Source: Betaproteobacteria bacterium (GTDB lineage Bacteria; Pseudomonadota; Gammaproteobacteria; Burkholderiales; Burkholderiaceae_C). Taken from it: 8,608 nt of DNA. The stretch spans positions 1 to 8,608 of the forward strand of contig JANXLW010000172.1 of assembly GCA_025354965.1 (NCBI GenBank), in the 5' to 3' direction. Made by a program: the position numbers and the translations under genes. The notes under the pieces are model-generated. The model made no database searches. It had not been told where the DNA came from and worked only from the letters and a program-made list of their open reading frames with translations. Shown one piece after another: positions 1-5,805 of the stretch; positions within the stretch are counted from its first letter, which is position 1; each line of letters opens with the position of its first letter.

Positions 1-116
1 AGCCGGGAGACCAGCGTGGAGCGACAGAACGCGCTGGTGCCGATGTTGTAGGCCAGACTGGTGTAGGCGTCGTACTCCTGCTGGCTGAGCGGCACTTTCA
101 CACACCGCTTGATGGC
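1..116 (-). pseudogene. Partial phage lysozyme (endolysin, glycoside hydrolase 24-like), truncated at its 5' end
   Basis: Read leftward, this frame gives AIKRCVKVPLSQQEY, then DAYTSLAYNIGTSAFC and RSTLVSR. This is the middle of phage T4/P21-type lysozymes, where a VPLTQ.QYDA segment is followed by SLAYNIG...F..STL. These enzymes cleave peptidoglycan glycan strands during phage lysis and are usually about 145-170 residues long. Only about 39 recognisable residues are visible because the gene runs off the left edge. Upstream (toward 170) the frame stays open only as far as a TAG at 168-170, in sequence that does not resemble a lysozyme and has no ATG in frame. The N-terminal part with the catalytic glutamate therefore seems to be missing. 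I infer a prophage remnant. Family assignment rests on motif recognition only. A short functional protein from an internal GTG or TTG is unlikely. Confidence 0.6.
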
Positions 117-134
117 GCCATGTATCACGACACC

Positions 135-173
135 GTACAAAACCCTGTACTGGCGGCTACACAGTGGCTACAC
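135..173. repeat. Cluster of short inverted and direct repeats between phage remnant and tRNA
   Basis: GTACA at 135-139 and TGTAC at 146-150 form a perfect inverted repeat with a 6-base centre. GGCTACAC occurs at 155-162 and again at 166-173, an 11-bp period of about one helical turn. No gene occupies 120-199. Given the phage remnant on one side and the tRNA on the other, these could be integrase arm-type or excisionase sites left over from an attachment region. That is inference. The repeats themselves are directly visible, but at this length they could be chance. Confidence 0.4.
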
Positions 174-191
174 GGACATAAAGGCGACACC

Positions 192-230
192 GAAATAAAA
201 AAGCATACTATCGATTTGATAGCATGCTTT
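192..230 (-). terminator. Rho-independent terminator downstream of the tRNA
   Basis: The arms 200-206 plus 208-212 and 218-222 plus 224-230 pair over 12 bases (AAAGCAT and CTATC against GATAG and ATGCTTT). The only mismatch is A207 opposite C223, and the loop is 5 bases. On the minus strand the hairpin is followed by TTTTTT-A-TTT, the expected U-tract for leftward transcription. It begins 24 bases past the tRNA 3' end, so it most likely ends the tRNA transcript. The stem is symmetrical and AT-rich and could also be one copy of a dispersed palindromic repeat. Confidence 0.7.
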
Positions 231-253
231 CTATATTCCATGCGGGCTGTGAC

Positions 254-330
254 TGGTGGCGCTTCACGGATTCGAACCGCGGACCTGTGGATTATGATTC
301 CATCGCTCTAACCGACTGAGCTAAAGCGCC
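254..330 (-). tRNA. tRNA-Met (anticodon CAT), elongator type; tRNA-Ile2 not excluded
   Basis: Leftward 77-base cloverleaf with an encoded CCA end (254-256). The acceptor stem is GGCGCTT/AAGCGCC with A73. The D-arm is GCTC/GAGC around AGTCGGTTA. The anticodon loop is ATCATAA, with anticodon CAT at 294-296. The T-arm is CGCGG-TTCGAAT-CCGTG, with one G-T pair. The anticodon stem has an A27-C43 mismatch at its top and four good pairs. It is not the initiator: the first base pair of the acceptor stem is paired G-C and the three G-C pairs of the initiator anticodon stem are absent. CAT also occurs in tRNA-Ile2, where C34 is modified to lysidine by TilS. I prefer elongator Met from overall resemblance, but sequence alone does not settle this. 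The gene has its own -10 box and a downstream terminator. Confidence 0.93.
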
Positions 331-340
331 GAAGCGGCAG

Positions 341-346
341 ATTATA
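341..346 (-). promoter_or_regulatory. -10 box of the tRNA promoter
   Basis: The minus strand reads a perfect TATAAT ten bases upstream of the mature tRNA 5' end, which places the transcription start about 3-4 bases before it. No good TTGACA-like element stands 16-18 bases further upstream, only weak GGCTTT-like sequence, so strength is uncertain. Confidence 0.6.
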
Positions 347-393
347 ACCAGAAGCCTTCGCCAAAGCCTGCCCCGGCGCCTTGCCGGACTGAC

Positions 394-1173
394 TTACTGG
401 TGACGAAAGTTGGCCTTGCGTTTATTTACAAAAGCGTCCATCCCTTCCTTCTGATCAGCGGTGGCAAACAGGGCGTGAAACAGGCGACGCTCAAACATAA
501 TGCCGTCGCTCAATGTGCCTTCAAAGGCCCGGTTCACCGATTCTTTGGCCGCCATGGTGGCCATTTGTGAGTAGTCGCAGATCATCAGCGCGGCTGCCAA
601 TGCTTCTGCCATCAGTTTGTCCAGCGGCACGACGCGACTCACCAGTCCGGCACGCTCCGCCTCTTGCGCATCCATCATGCGGCCGGTCAGTGCCAGGTCC
701 ATCGCCTTGGCTTTGCCGACGGCGCGCGGCAGGCGCTGGGTGCCACCGGCGCCGGGGATGACGCCCAGCTTGATTTCCGGTTGACCAAAGCGCGCGTTAT
801 CGGCGGCAATGATGAAGTCGCACATCATGGCCAACTCGCAACCGCCACCTAACGCAAAACCACTGACGGCCGCAATCACTGGTTTGCGCACGCTGCGAAT
901 CTGTTCCCAGTTGCGCGTGATGTAGTCGCCCTTGTACACATCGGCAAAGGTGTAGCCGGCCATGGCACCAATGTCGGCGCCAGCAGCAAACGCTTTTTCA
1001 CTGCCGGTAATGACCATGCAGCCAATGGCCGGGTTGGCGTCAAAGGCTTTGAGTGCATTGCCCAACTCGGTCATCAGCTGATCGTTCAAGGCGTTAAGCT
1101 GCTTCGGGCGATTCAAGATGATGATGCCTACTTTGTCGGCTTCAGTAAGCACATTGATCATTTCGTAATTCAT
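394..1173 (-). CDS. Enoyl-CoA hydratase (crotonase family)
   Basis: A 259-residue protein of normal length for a single-domain enoyl-CoA hydratase (EC 4.2.1.17), which adds water to trans-2-enoyl-CoA in beta-oxidation in the cytoplasm. The N-terminal NRPKQLNALN strand-turn and FAAGADIGAM (about 62-71) form the CoA-binding and first oxyanion-hole part. GFALGGGCELAMMCD (105-119) supplies the second oxyanion glycine and catalytic Glu113. FGQPEIKLGVIPGAGGTQRL (129-148) supplies catalytic Glu133. Both glutamates match the pair known from rat mitochondrial hydratase (Glu144/Glu164). The C-terminal part ends in FVNKRKANF, as usual. The start is supported by GGAGAG just upstream of the ATG. The gene is divergent from the crotonase paralogue at 1274. 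It could serve phenylacetate catabolism (PaaF-like) or general fatty-acid oxidation, and no pathway neighbours decide between them. Confidence 0.93.
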   Translation of the reverse strand: MNYEMINVLTEADKVGIIILNRPKQLNALNDQLMTELGNALKAFDANPAIGCMVITGSEKAFAAGADIGAMAGYTFADVYKGDYITRNWEQIRSVRKPVIAAVSGFALGGGCELAMMCDFIIAADNARFGQPEIKLGVIPGAGGTQRLPRAVGKAKAMDLALTGRMMDAQEAERAGLVSRVVPLDKLMAEALAAALMICDYSQMATMAAKESVNRAFEGTLSDGIMFERRLFHALFATADQKEGMDAFVNKRKANFRHQ

Positions 1174-1202
1174 GGGACTCTCCGGATTTTTGCGAAAGAC
1201 TG

Positions 1203-1208
1203 ACTATA
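1203..1208 (-). promoter_or_regulatory. Possible -10 box for the enoyl-CoA hydratase gene
   Basis: The minus strand has TATAGT about 30 bases upstream of the hydratase ATG, a plausible distance. No convincing -35 element lies at the correct spacing. The 100-bp gap between the divergent crotonase genes (1174-1273) must hold promoters for both. I see no clear one for the rightward gene. Confidence 0.25.
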
Positions 1209-1273
1209 TGCCGGACAAGGTCTGGCGGCCGCGCGTGCGGTGGTAAATTTGCAGCCAACCGAGGAATAACCGA

Positions 1274-2068
1274 ATGTCAAACCCCGCCGTTATATACGCC
1301 GAACAGGGTGCCGTGGCGATCATCACTTTGAATCGACCGCAAACCTTGAACAGCTTCACGCGCCAGATGCACTACGATTTGTGGGTGGCACTGGATCAGG
1401 CGCATGCCAATGCCGCTATCCGCGCGTTGGTTATCACGGGCGCCGGGCGTGGTTTTTGTGCGGGAGCAGATTTGATTGAGTTCGACTTTGAACCCGGCCC
1501 CAATCTGGTCGGCCGGGCTGACCCCGGGCCGCTCATTGAGCAGGCGTTCAATCCGACGGTACGCCGTCTGCAAAACCTGCGCATGCCCACCATTGCCGCG
1601 GTCAATGGTGTCGCCGCCGGTGCCGGTGCTTCGCTGGCCCTGACCTGCGATATTGCGATCGCGGCACCGGTTGCCAGTTTCATCCAGGCCTTCAGCAAGA
1701 TTGGTCTGATCCCGGATGCCGGTGGCAGCTGGTTTTTAACGCAAAAACTTGGGCTGGCGCGCGCCACGGCGCTGGCCATGACCGGCGACAAATTGAGTGC
1801 GACCCAGGCCAAAGAGTGGGGTCTGATCTGGGACGTGGTGGACGATTGCGTAGCCGCGGCCACTGCATTGGCCGAACGCCTGGCGAACCAACCGACCCAG
1901 GCGCTGGTTGCCACCCGTCACCTGTTGCGAGACGGTCTAGCGCGCACTCTCCATCAGCAGCTGGACGTGGAGCGTGATACCCAGTCGTCAATGGGCAAGA
2001 CGGAGGATTACATGGAAGGTGTGATGGCGTTTCGCGAGAAACGCCTACCCCGGTTTAAAGGGCGCTGA
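1274..2068 (+). CDS. paaG: PaaG-like enoyl-CoA isomerase (2-(1,2-epoxy-1,2-dihydrophenyl)acetyl-CoA isomerase family)
   Basis: 264 residues, crotonase superfamily. PaaG converts ring-1,2-epoxyphenylacetyl-CoA to the oxepin form and can also move cis-3/trans-2 enoyl-CoA double bonds. Diagnostic segments are GAGRGFCAGADL (56-67), VNGVAAGAGASLALTCD (110-126), SFIQAFSKIGLIPDAGG (135-151) and a C-terminus with DYMEGVMAFREKRLPRFKGR. Aligned with the neighbouring hydratase, its two catalytic glutamates are replaced by Ser120 and Phe140. Asp148 in IPDAGG sits where PaaG enzymes keep their catalytic aspartate. This supports isomerase rather than hydratase chemistry. The ATG is preceded by GAGGAA about 7 bases upstream. 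No other paa genes are present, so the physiological substrate is open and general beta-oxidation is possible. Its 3' end overlaps the convergent peptidase gene by 14 bp. Confidence 0.87.
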   Translation: MSNPAVIYAEQGAVAIITLNRPQTLNSFTRQMHYDLWVALDQAHANAAIRALVITGAGRGFCAGADLIEFDFEPGPNLVGRADPGPLIEQAFNPTVRRLQNLRMPTIAAVNGVAAGAGASLALTCDIAIAAPVASFIQAFSKIGLIPDAGGSWFLTQKLGLARATALAMTGDKLSATQAKEWGLIWDVVDDCVAAATALAERLANQPTQALVATRHLLRDGLARTLHQQLDVERDTQSSMGKTEDYMEGVMAFREKRLPRFKGR

Positions 2069-3884
2069 GGCCGTTCAGCCACCGATCAAGAAGTTTGCTG
2101 TCACGTACCGCCAGGCGCCAGGTGGTGACGGACTTGGGCAATGTCAGGGACAGGTTTAACAGACGTTTGTCGCGTGCCACCAGCGCGCCAATTTTGGATG
2201 CCGTTCCAGCGTAAAGCGCCAAGTCATCGAGCGTCGTGAGACGCCAGTGGGTGGCCGATTTGACCGACCCCACCATCACGCCCAGCCATTCATCCCCGGC
2301 GGCGAAACCGGCGCGCTCGGCGGCACCACCACGTAAAACAGTTTTGATCTGAACCCCCGACGGACCCTCGCTCACGCGCAGACCCAGGCGCTGAGCGATT
2401 TGGGCCGGTTCCTCCAGCACTGAGACGCCTTGGGCTTGCAGCAGGGGTTTGAGTGGCAGCTCAGCGGTGCTGTGAACCCAGCGTGAAATTTCCTTGGCAA
2501 AAGACCGGCCCGAGAGCTCCGCCAGCACGCTGGTCAAGTCGTCCTCGGTCATCGGTCCACCCTGGCAACGCTGCCACACGGCACGCATCACCGCATCGAG
2601 AGTGGTTTTTCCTTGCTGGCGCAAGGTCAGGTCAAGACACAGGGCCACGAGGGAACCCTTGGTGTAGTAGCTCACTGTGGCATTGGGCGTGTTTTCGTCC
2701 GGCCGGTAATATTTGACCCAGGCGTCGAAGCTGGCCTGGGCGACGCTTTGCACCTCACGCCCAGGCGTCTGTAGCACCTGGTTGATGGTTTTGCCGAGCA
2801 GTTTCAGGTAGTTGGTGTCGTCAATCAGGTCGGCGCGGCGCAGCAGCAGATCATCGTAGTAGCTGGTAAAACCTTCAAAGAACCACAGTAGTTGCGTGTA
2901 GTTTTCTTGCGTGTAGTCGTAGCGGGTGAATTCCGCGGGACGCAATCGCTTGACGTTCCAGGTGTGAAAATACTCGTGACTGATAAGACCCAACAAGGTG
3001 GTATAGCCTTCGGATTGCCGGGGCTTCGTCTCGGACGGCGAGGTGCTGTTCGACATCAGCGCCGGGTTGTTCAGCCGCGGCAAATCTTTGCGCCTGCAAA
3101 TCAGCGCCGTCGAGTTGCGGTGTTCCAGACCACCGTAGCCATCGTCGACCGCGTTGAGCGTGAACAGGTAGTTTTTATGGGGTGGCTTGTTAAGGGGGCG
3201 GCCACCGGCCTTCGCACCATGCCAAAACTGGATTTCGGTTTCGCAAATTTGCCGGGTGTCCGCCAGCAGTCGCTTGCCGTCGAAACTGGGTGGCGCGCCC
3301 GCCACCACCAGGCGGTGCGGTACCCCACACGCAACAAAGGAGCCACTCCAGAATTGGCCCATCTCTACCGGGCAGTCCACCAGTTCGTCGTAGCTGTCGG
3401 CAAGGTAGGTACCAAAACCGTTCTTTGTGATTTTCTTGGGTGTCAGCCCGGTTGCCACCTGCCAACCGGACAATGCTTTGTCGGCCACCAGTTCCAGCGC
3501 GTGGGGTGAATCTTCCTGGTCGTGCGCTCGCAGGAACATGCTGGTGCCGTTGAAGAAGCCGCGCCTGGTGTCCAGCCAGGCGGTACGCACCGAGTTGTCG
3601 AAAGCGTAAATTTCGTAACCAAGTACCAGTGGTCTGTTGGTCGAGCATGAGGCTTGCCAACTGCATTTGTCGACTTGCGTCAGTACAACGGCCTTGCCAC
3701 CCTGTTGCCCCTGCAGCCGTTGCAAATTTTTGGAAAACTCGCGTACCAGGTAGCTGCCCGGAATCCACACCGGCAGACTCACAAGCTGCAAGGCCGCCGG
3801 ACGAGCGATGGTCAGCGTAATCGCAAACAGATGCGCATGCGGATCCCGTACCCGCACGCTGTAGCCAATGGCGGTGGCTGGCAT
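2055..3884 (-). CDS. M61 family metallopeptidase with C-terminal PDZ domain (glycyl aminopeptidase-like)
   Basis: 609 residues, the usual length for the M61 family, whose characterised member is a Sphingomonas aminopeptidase preferring N-terminal Gly/Ala. An N-terminal beta domain (about 1-180; VWIPGSYLVREF at 39-50) precedes GGLEH (251-255). The zinc site follows: SHEYFHTWNVKRLRP (302-316) has the HEXXH ligands His303 and His307 and catalytic Glu304, and FFEGFTSYY (335-343) supplies Glu337 as third ligand. A PDZ-like domain covers about 495-585 (VQIKTVLRGGAAERAGF). No signal peptide or membrane segment is evident, so a cytosolic location is inferred. A polar stretch (277-293, SNSTSPSETKPRQSEG) looks like a small insertion before the zinc helix. 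The ATG overlaps the dsbC stop by one base (TGATG) with no clear ribosome binding site, implying translational coupling. Substrate unknown. Confidence 0.9.
   Translation of the reverse strand: MPATAIGYSVRVRDPHAHLFAITLTIARPAALQLVSLPVWIPGSYLVREFSKNLQRLQGQQGGKAVVLTQVDKCSWQASCSTNRPLVLGYEIYAFDNSVRTAWLDTRRGFFNGTSMFLRAHDQEDSPHALELVADKALSGWQVATGLTPKKITKNGFGTYLADSYDELVDCPVEMGQFWSGSFVACGVPHRLVVAGAPPSFDGKRLLADTRQICETEIQFWHGAKAGGRPLNKPPHKNYLFTLNAVDDGYGGLEHRNSTALICRRKDLPRLNNPALMSNSTSPSETKPRQSEGYTTLLGLISHEYFHTWNVKRLRPAEFTRYDYTQENYTQLLWFFEGFTSYYDDLLLRRADLIDDTNYLKLLGKTINQVLQTPGREVQSVAQASFDAWVKYYRPDENTPNATVSYYTKGSLVALCLDLTLRQQGKTTLDAVMRAVWQRCQGGPMTEDDLTSVLAELSGRSFAKEISRWVHSTAELPLKPLLQAQGVSVLEEPAQIAQRLGLRVSEGPSGVQIKTVLRGGAAERAGFAAGDEWLGVMVGSVKSATHWRLTTLDDLALYAGTASKIGALVARDKRLLNLSLTLPKSVTTWRLAVRDSKLLDRWLNGLSAL
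2064..2079. repeat. Small inverted repeat at the convergent gene ends
   Basis: GCTGA (2064-2068) and TCAGC (2075-2079) pair around a 6-base loop, covering the stop codon of the paaG-like gene and the last codons of the peptidase gene. It could act as a weak bidirectional terminator, but neither side has a proper T-tract. It is the only terminator-like structure I see between the two converging genes. Confidence 0.25.
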
Positions 3885-4618
3885 CAGTTCGTGGCGTCAA
3901 CCAGATATTTTTCCACCTGGGCCGCCGCAATGGCGCCGGGTATGCGGGTGCCGTCGGCAAAGATCAGCGTTGGCGTGCCGGTGATTTTGTGCTTGCGGCC
4001 AACCTCGGTATTGCGCTCGATCGCCGCCGTGTCGCAGCTCGCAACGGTGGCCGGTTTGTCGCGCACCATCCAGTCCTGCCAAGCCTTGGCTTTGTCTTTG
4101 GCACACCAGATGTGTTTCGATTTTTCGTTCGAGTCGGCGCTCAGAATGGGGTACAGGAACATACTGATCGTCACGTTGTCCACTTTTTGCAGGTCGCGCT
4201 CAAAGCGCTTGCAATAGCCACAGTTGGGGTCTTCAAAGACCGCCAGCTTGCGCTTGCCGTTGCCGCGTACGATGGTGAAAGCGTCCTTGAACGGCAACGC
4301 GTCGAAGCTGATGGCCGTCAACTTGTCGACCCGTTCTTCGGTCAGATTGCGGCGTTGTTTGGTATCGATGAGATGGCCTTGAAGCAGAAAATTACCTTCC
4401 ACGTCGGTGTAAAAAATCTCGGTACCGTTGACACGTATTTCAAACAGACCCGGCATCGCGCTCTTGCTGACTTCGTCGATTTTCTGCAGTTGTGGAATGC
4501 GCTCACCCAGATTCTTCCGAATGGTGGCCTCCTGCGCTGTGGCGCTTAAAGTAGCCACCGTGATGGCGGCGATCAACGCGATTTTTATCAGTTTCATCTT
4601 CATCCAATCAATTGCCAT
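3884..4618 (-). CDS. dsbC: Thiol:disulfide interchange protein DsbC (periplasmic disulfide isomerase)
   Basis: 244 residues as written. DsbC rearranges wrong disulfides in the periplasm and is kept reduced by DsbD. The N-terminus is a signal peptide: MKMKLIKI, then a hydrophobic run, with likely cleavage after ATA (26-28). Residues about 30-95 form the DsbC-type dimerisation domain (MPGLFEIRVNG, TDVEGNFLLQG). The thioredoxin fold follows with the active site CGYC (133-136, in FEDPNCGYCKRFE), a second cysteine pair Cys172/Cys195 matching the structural disulfide of E. coli DsbC, and the cis-proline Pro216 in TGTPTLIF. The first ATG directly abuts the upstream gene's stop (TAAATG) and adds five residues before the basic stretch. 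Met6 (4603) or Met8 (4597) would give a more typical signal peptide. No strong Shine-Dalgarno decides. Middle gene of a three-gene leftward operon. Confidence 0.94.
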   Translation of the reverse strand: MAIDWMKMKLIKIALIAAITVATLSATAQEATIRKNLGERIPQLQKIDEVSKSAMPGLFEIRVNGTEIFYTDVEGNFLLQGHLIDTKQRRNLTEERVDKLTAISFDALPFKDAFTIVRGNGKRKLAVFEDPNCGYCKRFERDLQKVDNVTISMFLYPILSADSNEKSKHIWCAKDKAKAWQDWMVRDKPATVASCDTAAIERNTEVGRKHKITGTPTLIFADGTRIPGAIAAAQVEKYLVDATN

Positions 4619-5743
4619 TTAACCCATGGCCTGTCTAGCAACCCATTGCTTGATCCAGCCACTGCGTTCAAACCCATTCATGCCCCAGTTGCGAGCCGCT
4701 TGCCAGCCGGTGCCTTGCCGGGAAAACAAGCGCTGCAAAACATCCATCGTGCTGTCCATGACCAGCACCTCCGCCTTGCGGGAGCGCTCGTAGCGGCGCA
4801 GCAGCTTTTCGTCGCCCACATTGCGCCAGTACTCGCGCTGGTGCAAGGTCTTTGCCAGCATCGCCACGTCCGACAGACCCAAATTCAGACCTTGCCCCGC
4901 CAGCGGATGCACGTTGTGTGCGGCATCGCCCGCCAGCACCCAGGCCCGGCCCGCGTGGCTGCCGGCCCAACGCTGCGCGTGTGCGCTTTGCAGTGGCCAG
5001 GCGCTGCGCTCACTGATCAGGCTGAGTTTGCCCAGACGGCCAAAACTTGCAACTTCAAGCTGTTGGCAGAATTCGACCGCGCTCACCTTCAGCAAGTCAG
5101 CAACCCGTTCCCTAAGAACAGACCACACAATGCCGACAGAGTTCCCCTGCGGGCCTTGCAGCGGTAAAAAAGCCAGAATTTCGCCTTGCGAAAACCACTG
5201 GTACGCCGTCTGCGCATGCGCCGTCTGGCACTGCAACCGGGCTGCGATCGCGGTCTGCGGGTAAGCGGTGATGTCGAAGTCAATGCCGAACTCAGCGCGT
5301 GTATTGCTGGCCCTGCCTTCACAAATGACCGTCAAGGTGGCCGGTTGCGGCGCATCGAGCAGTTCGATTTGGGGCTGAAACCGCGCTGCCTCGGCCAGCT
5401 GGGCTTCAAGCGTCGGCACATCCACAATCCAGGTCAGGCCAGGCACCTTGAGGTCAGCCGCGGAAAAGTTCACCTCGCCACCCTCATCGCCTTTGACCTG
5501 CATGGCCAGCACTTCGGTTGCATGCAGTGCATCGGGCCAGCAGCGCAACGATTCGAGTAAAGCGCGCGATTTGGCATTGAGGGCATAGGCGCGCACGTCG
5601 CCAGCCAGGGGTGAATCGCTCCCGGGTGCTGCGGGGGGTTGCACCACCAGACCAACGCGAAGGCGTTCACGTGCCAGCAACAGGGCCAGCGTGCGCCCCA
5701 CAATGCCGCCGCCGCGTATGCAAATATCAAAGGCTTGAGTCAT
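4619..5743 (-). CDS. UbiH/UbiF/VisC/COQ6-family FAD-dependent monooxygenase (ubiquinone biosynthesis)
   Basis: 374 residues, a little short of the usual ~390-400. Members hydroxylate the ring of ubiquinone precursors using FAD, NAD(P)H and O2, at the inner membrane face. An N-terminal Rossmann fold has GGGIVG (11-16), and a RAYALNAKSRALLES segment (51-65) is typical of the family. The second FAD motif GDAAHNVHPLAGQGLNLGLSD (272-292) is very well conserved, and RYERSRKAE plus MDVLQRLF near the C-terminus are also typical. The mid-protein DG motif that binds FAD/NAD(P)H reads CEGRAS (141-146), Asp replaced by Glu. Which ring position it hydroxylates (UbiH, UbiF, UbiI, UbiL or UbiM role) cannot be told from sequence, so no symbol is given. 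First gene of the operon with dsbC and the M61 peptidase. No Shine-Dalgarno is visible before the ATG. Confidence 0.88.
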   Translation of the reverse strand: MTQAFDICIRGGGIVGRTLALLLARERLRVGLVVQPPAAPGSDSPLAGDVRAYALNAKSRALLESLRCWPDALHATEVLAMQVKGDEGGEVNFSAADLKVPGLTWIVDVPTLEAQLAEAARFQPQIELLDAPQPATLTVICEGRASNTRAEFGIDFDITAYPQTAIAARLQCQTAHAQTAYQWFSQGEILAFLPLQGPQGNSVGIVWSVLRERVADLLKVSAVEFCQQLEVASFGRLGKLSLISERSAWPLQSAHAQRWAGSHAGRAWVLAGDAAHNVHPLAGQGLNLGLSDVAMLAKTLHQREYWRNVGDEKLLRRYERSRKAEVLVMDSTMDVLQRLFSRQGTGWQAARNWGMNGFERSGWIKQWVARQAMG

Positions 5744-5750
5744 GTCGCGG

Positions 5751-5756
5751 ATTGTA
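5751..5756 (-). promoter_or_regulatory. Possible -10 box of the monooxygenase-dsbC-M61 operon
   Basis: The minus strand reads TACAAT (5 of 6 consensus) ending seven bases before the ATG at 5743. Transcription from it would start at or within a base or so of the ATG, giving a leaderless message. No recognisable -35 is found at 16-18 bp spacing, so confidence is low. Confidence 0.3.
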
Positions 5757-5778
5757 GAAGGCGGGCATCGAATACACT
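5752..5778 (+). promoter_or_regulatory. Weak candidate ychF promoter
   Basis: TACACT at 5773-5778 (4 of 6 to TATAAT) lies 28 bases before the ychF ATG. TTGTAG at 5752-5757 is a poor -35 with a short 15-bp spacer. It overlaps the opposing candidate -10 in the 62-bp divergent gap. Listed because the gap must hold a promoter for ychF and nothing better is visible. Confidence 0.25.
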
Positions 5779-5805
5779 CGGCCCCTGGTTTTTCGAGGAA
5801 TTTTC

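Noticed and set aside
112..121. Ten-base perfect palindrome ATGGCGCCAT at the edge of the lysozyme homology
   Set aside because: Ten-base palindromes occur by chance and there is no second copy nearby. It may mark the junction but cannot be supported as a site.
120..311. Rightward 63-residue open frame ending in GGASRIRTADLWIMIPSL
   Set aside because: Its C-terminal part is the antisense of the tRNA, a well-known source of false small proteins, and it has no ribosome binding site.
373..387. CCGGC-N5-GCCGG hairpin just downstream of the enoyl-CoA hydratase gene
   Set aside because: The stem is only five pairs and no T-tract follows on the minus strand, so I do not call it a terminator.
2892..3509. 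Rightward 205-codon open frame opposite the M61 peptidase gene
   Set aside because: It is a shadow of the well-supported metallopeptidase coding region, with composition typical of antisense translation.
3989..4549. Rightward 186-codon open frame opposite dsbC
   Set aside because: dsbC is certain from its CGYC site, cis-proline and signal peptide. The opposite frame has no recognisable domain and no ribosome binding site.
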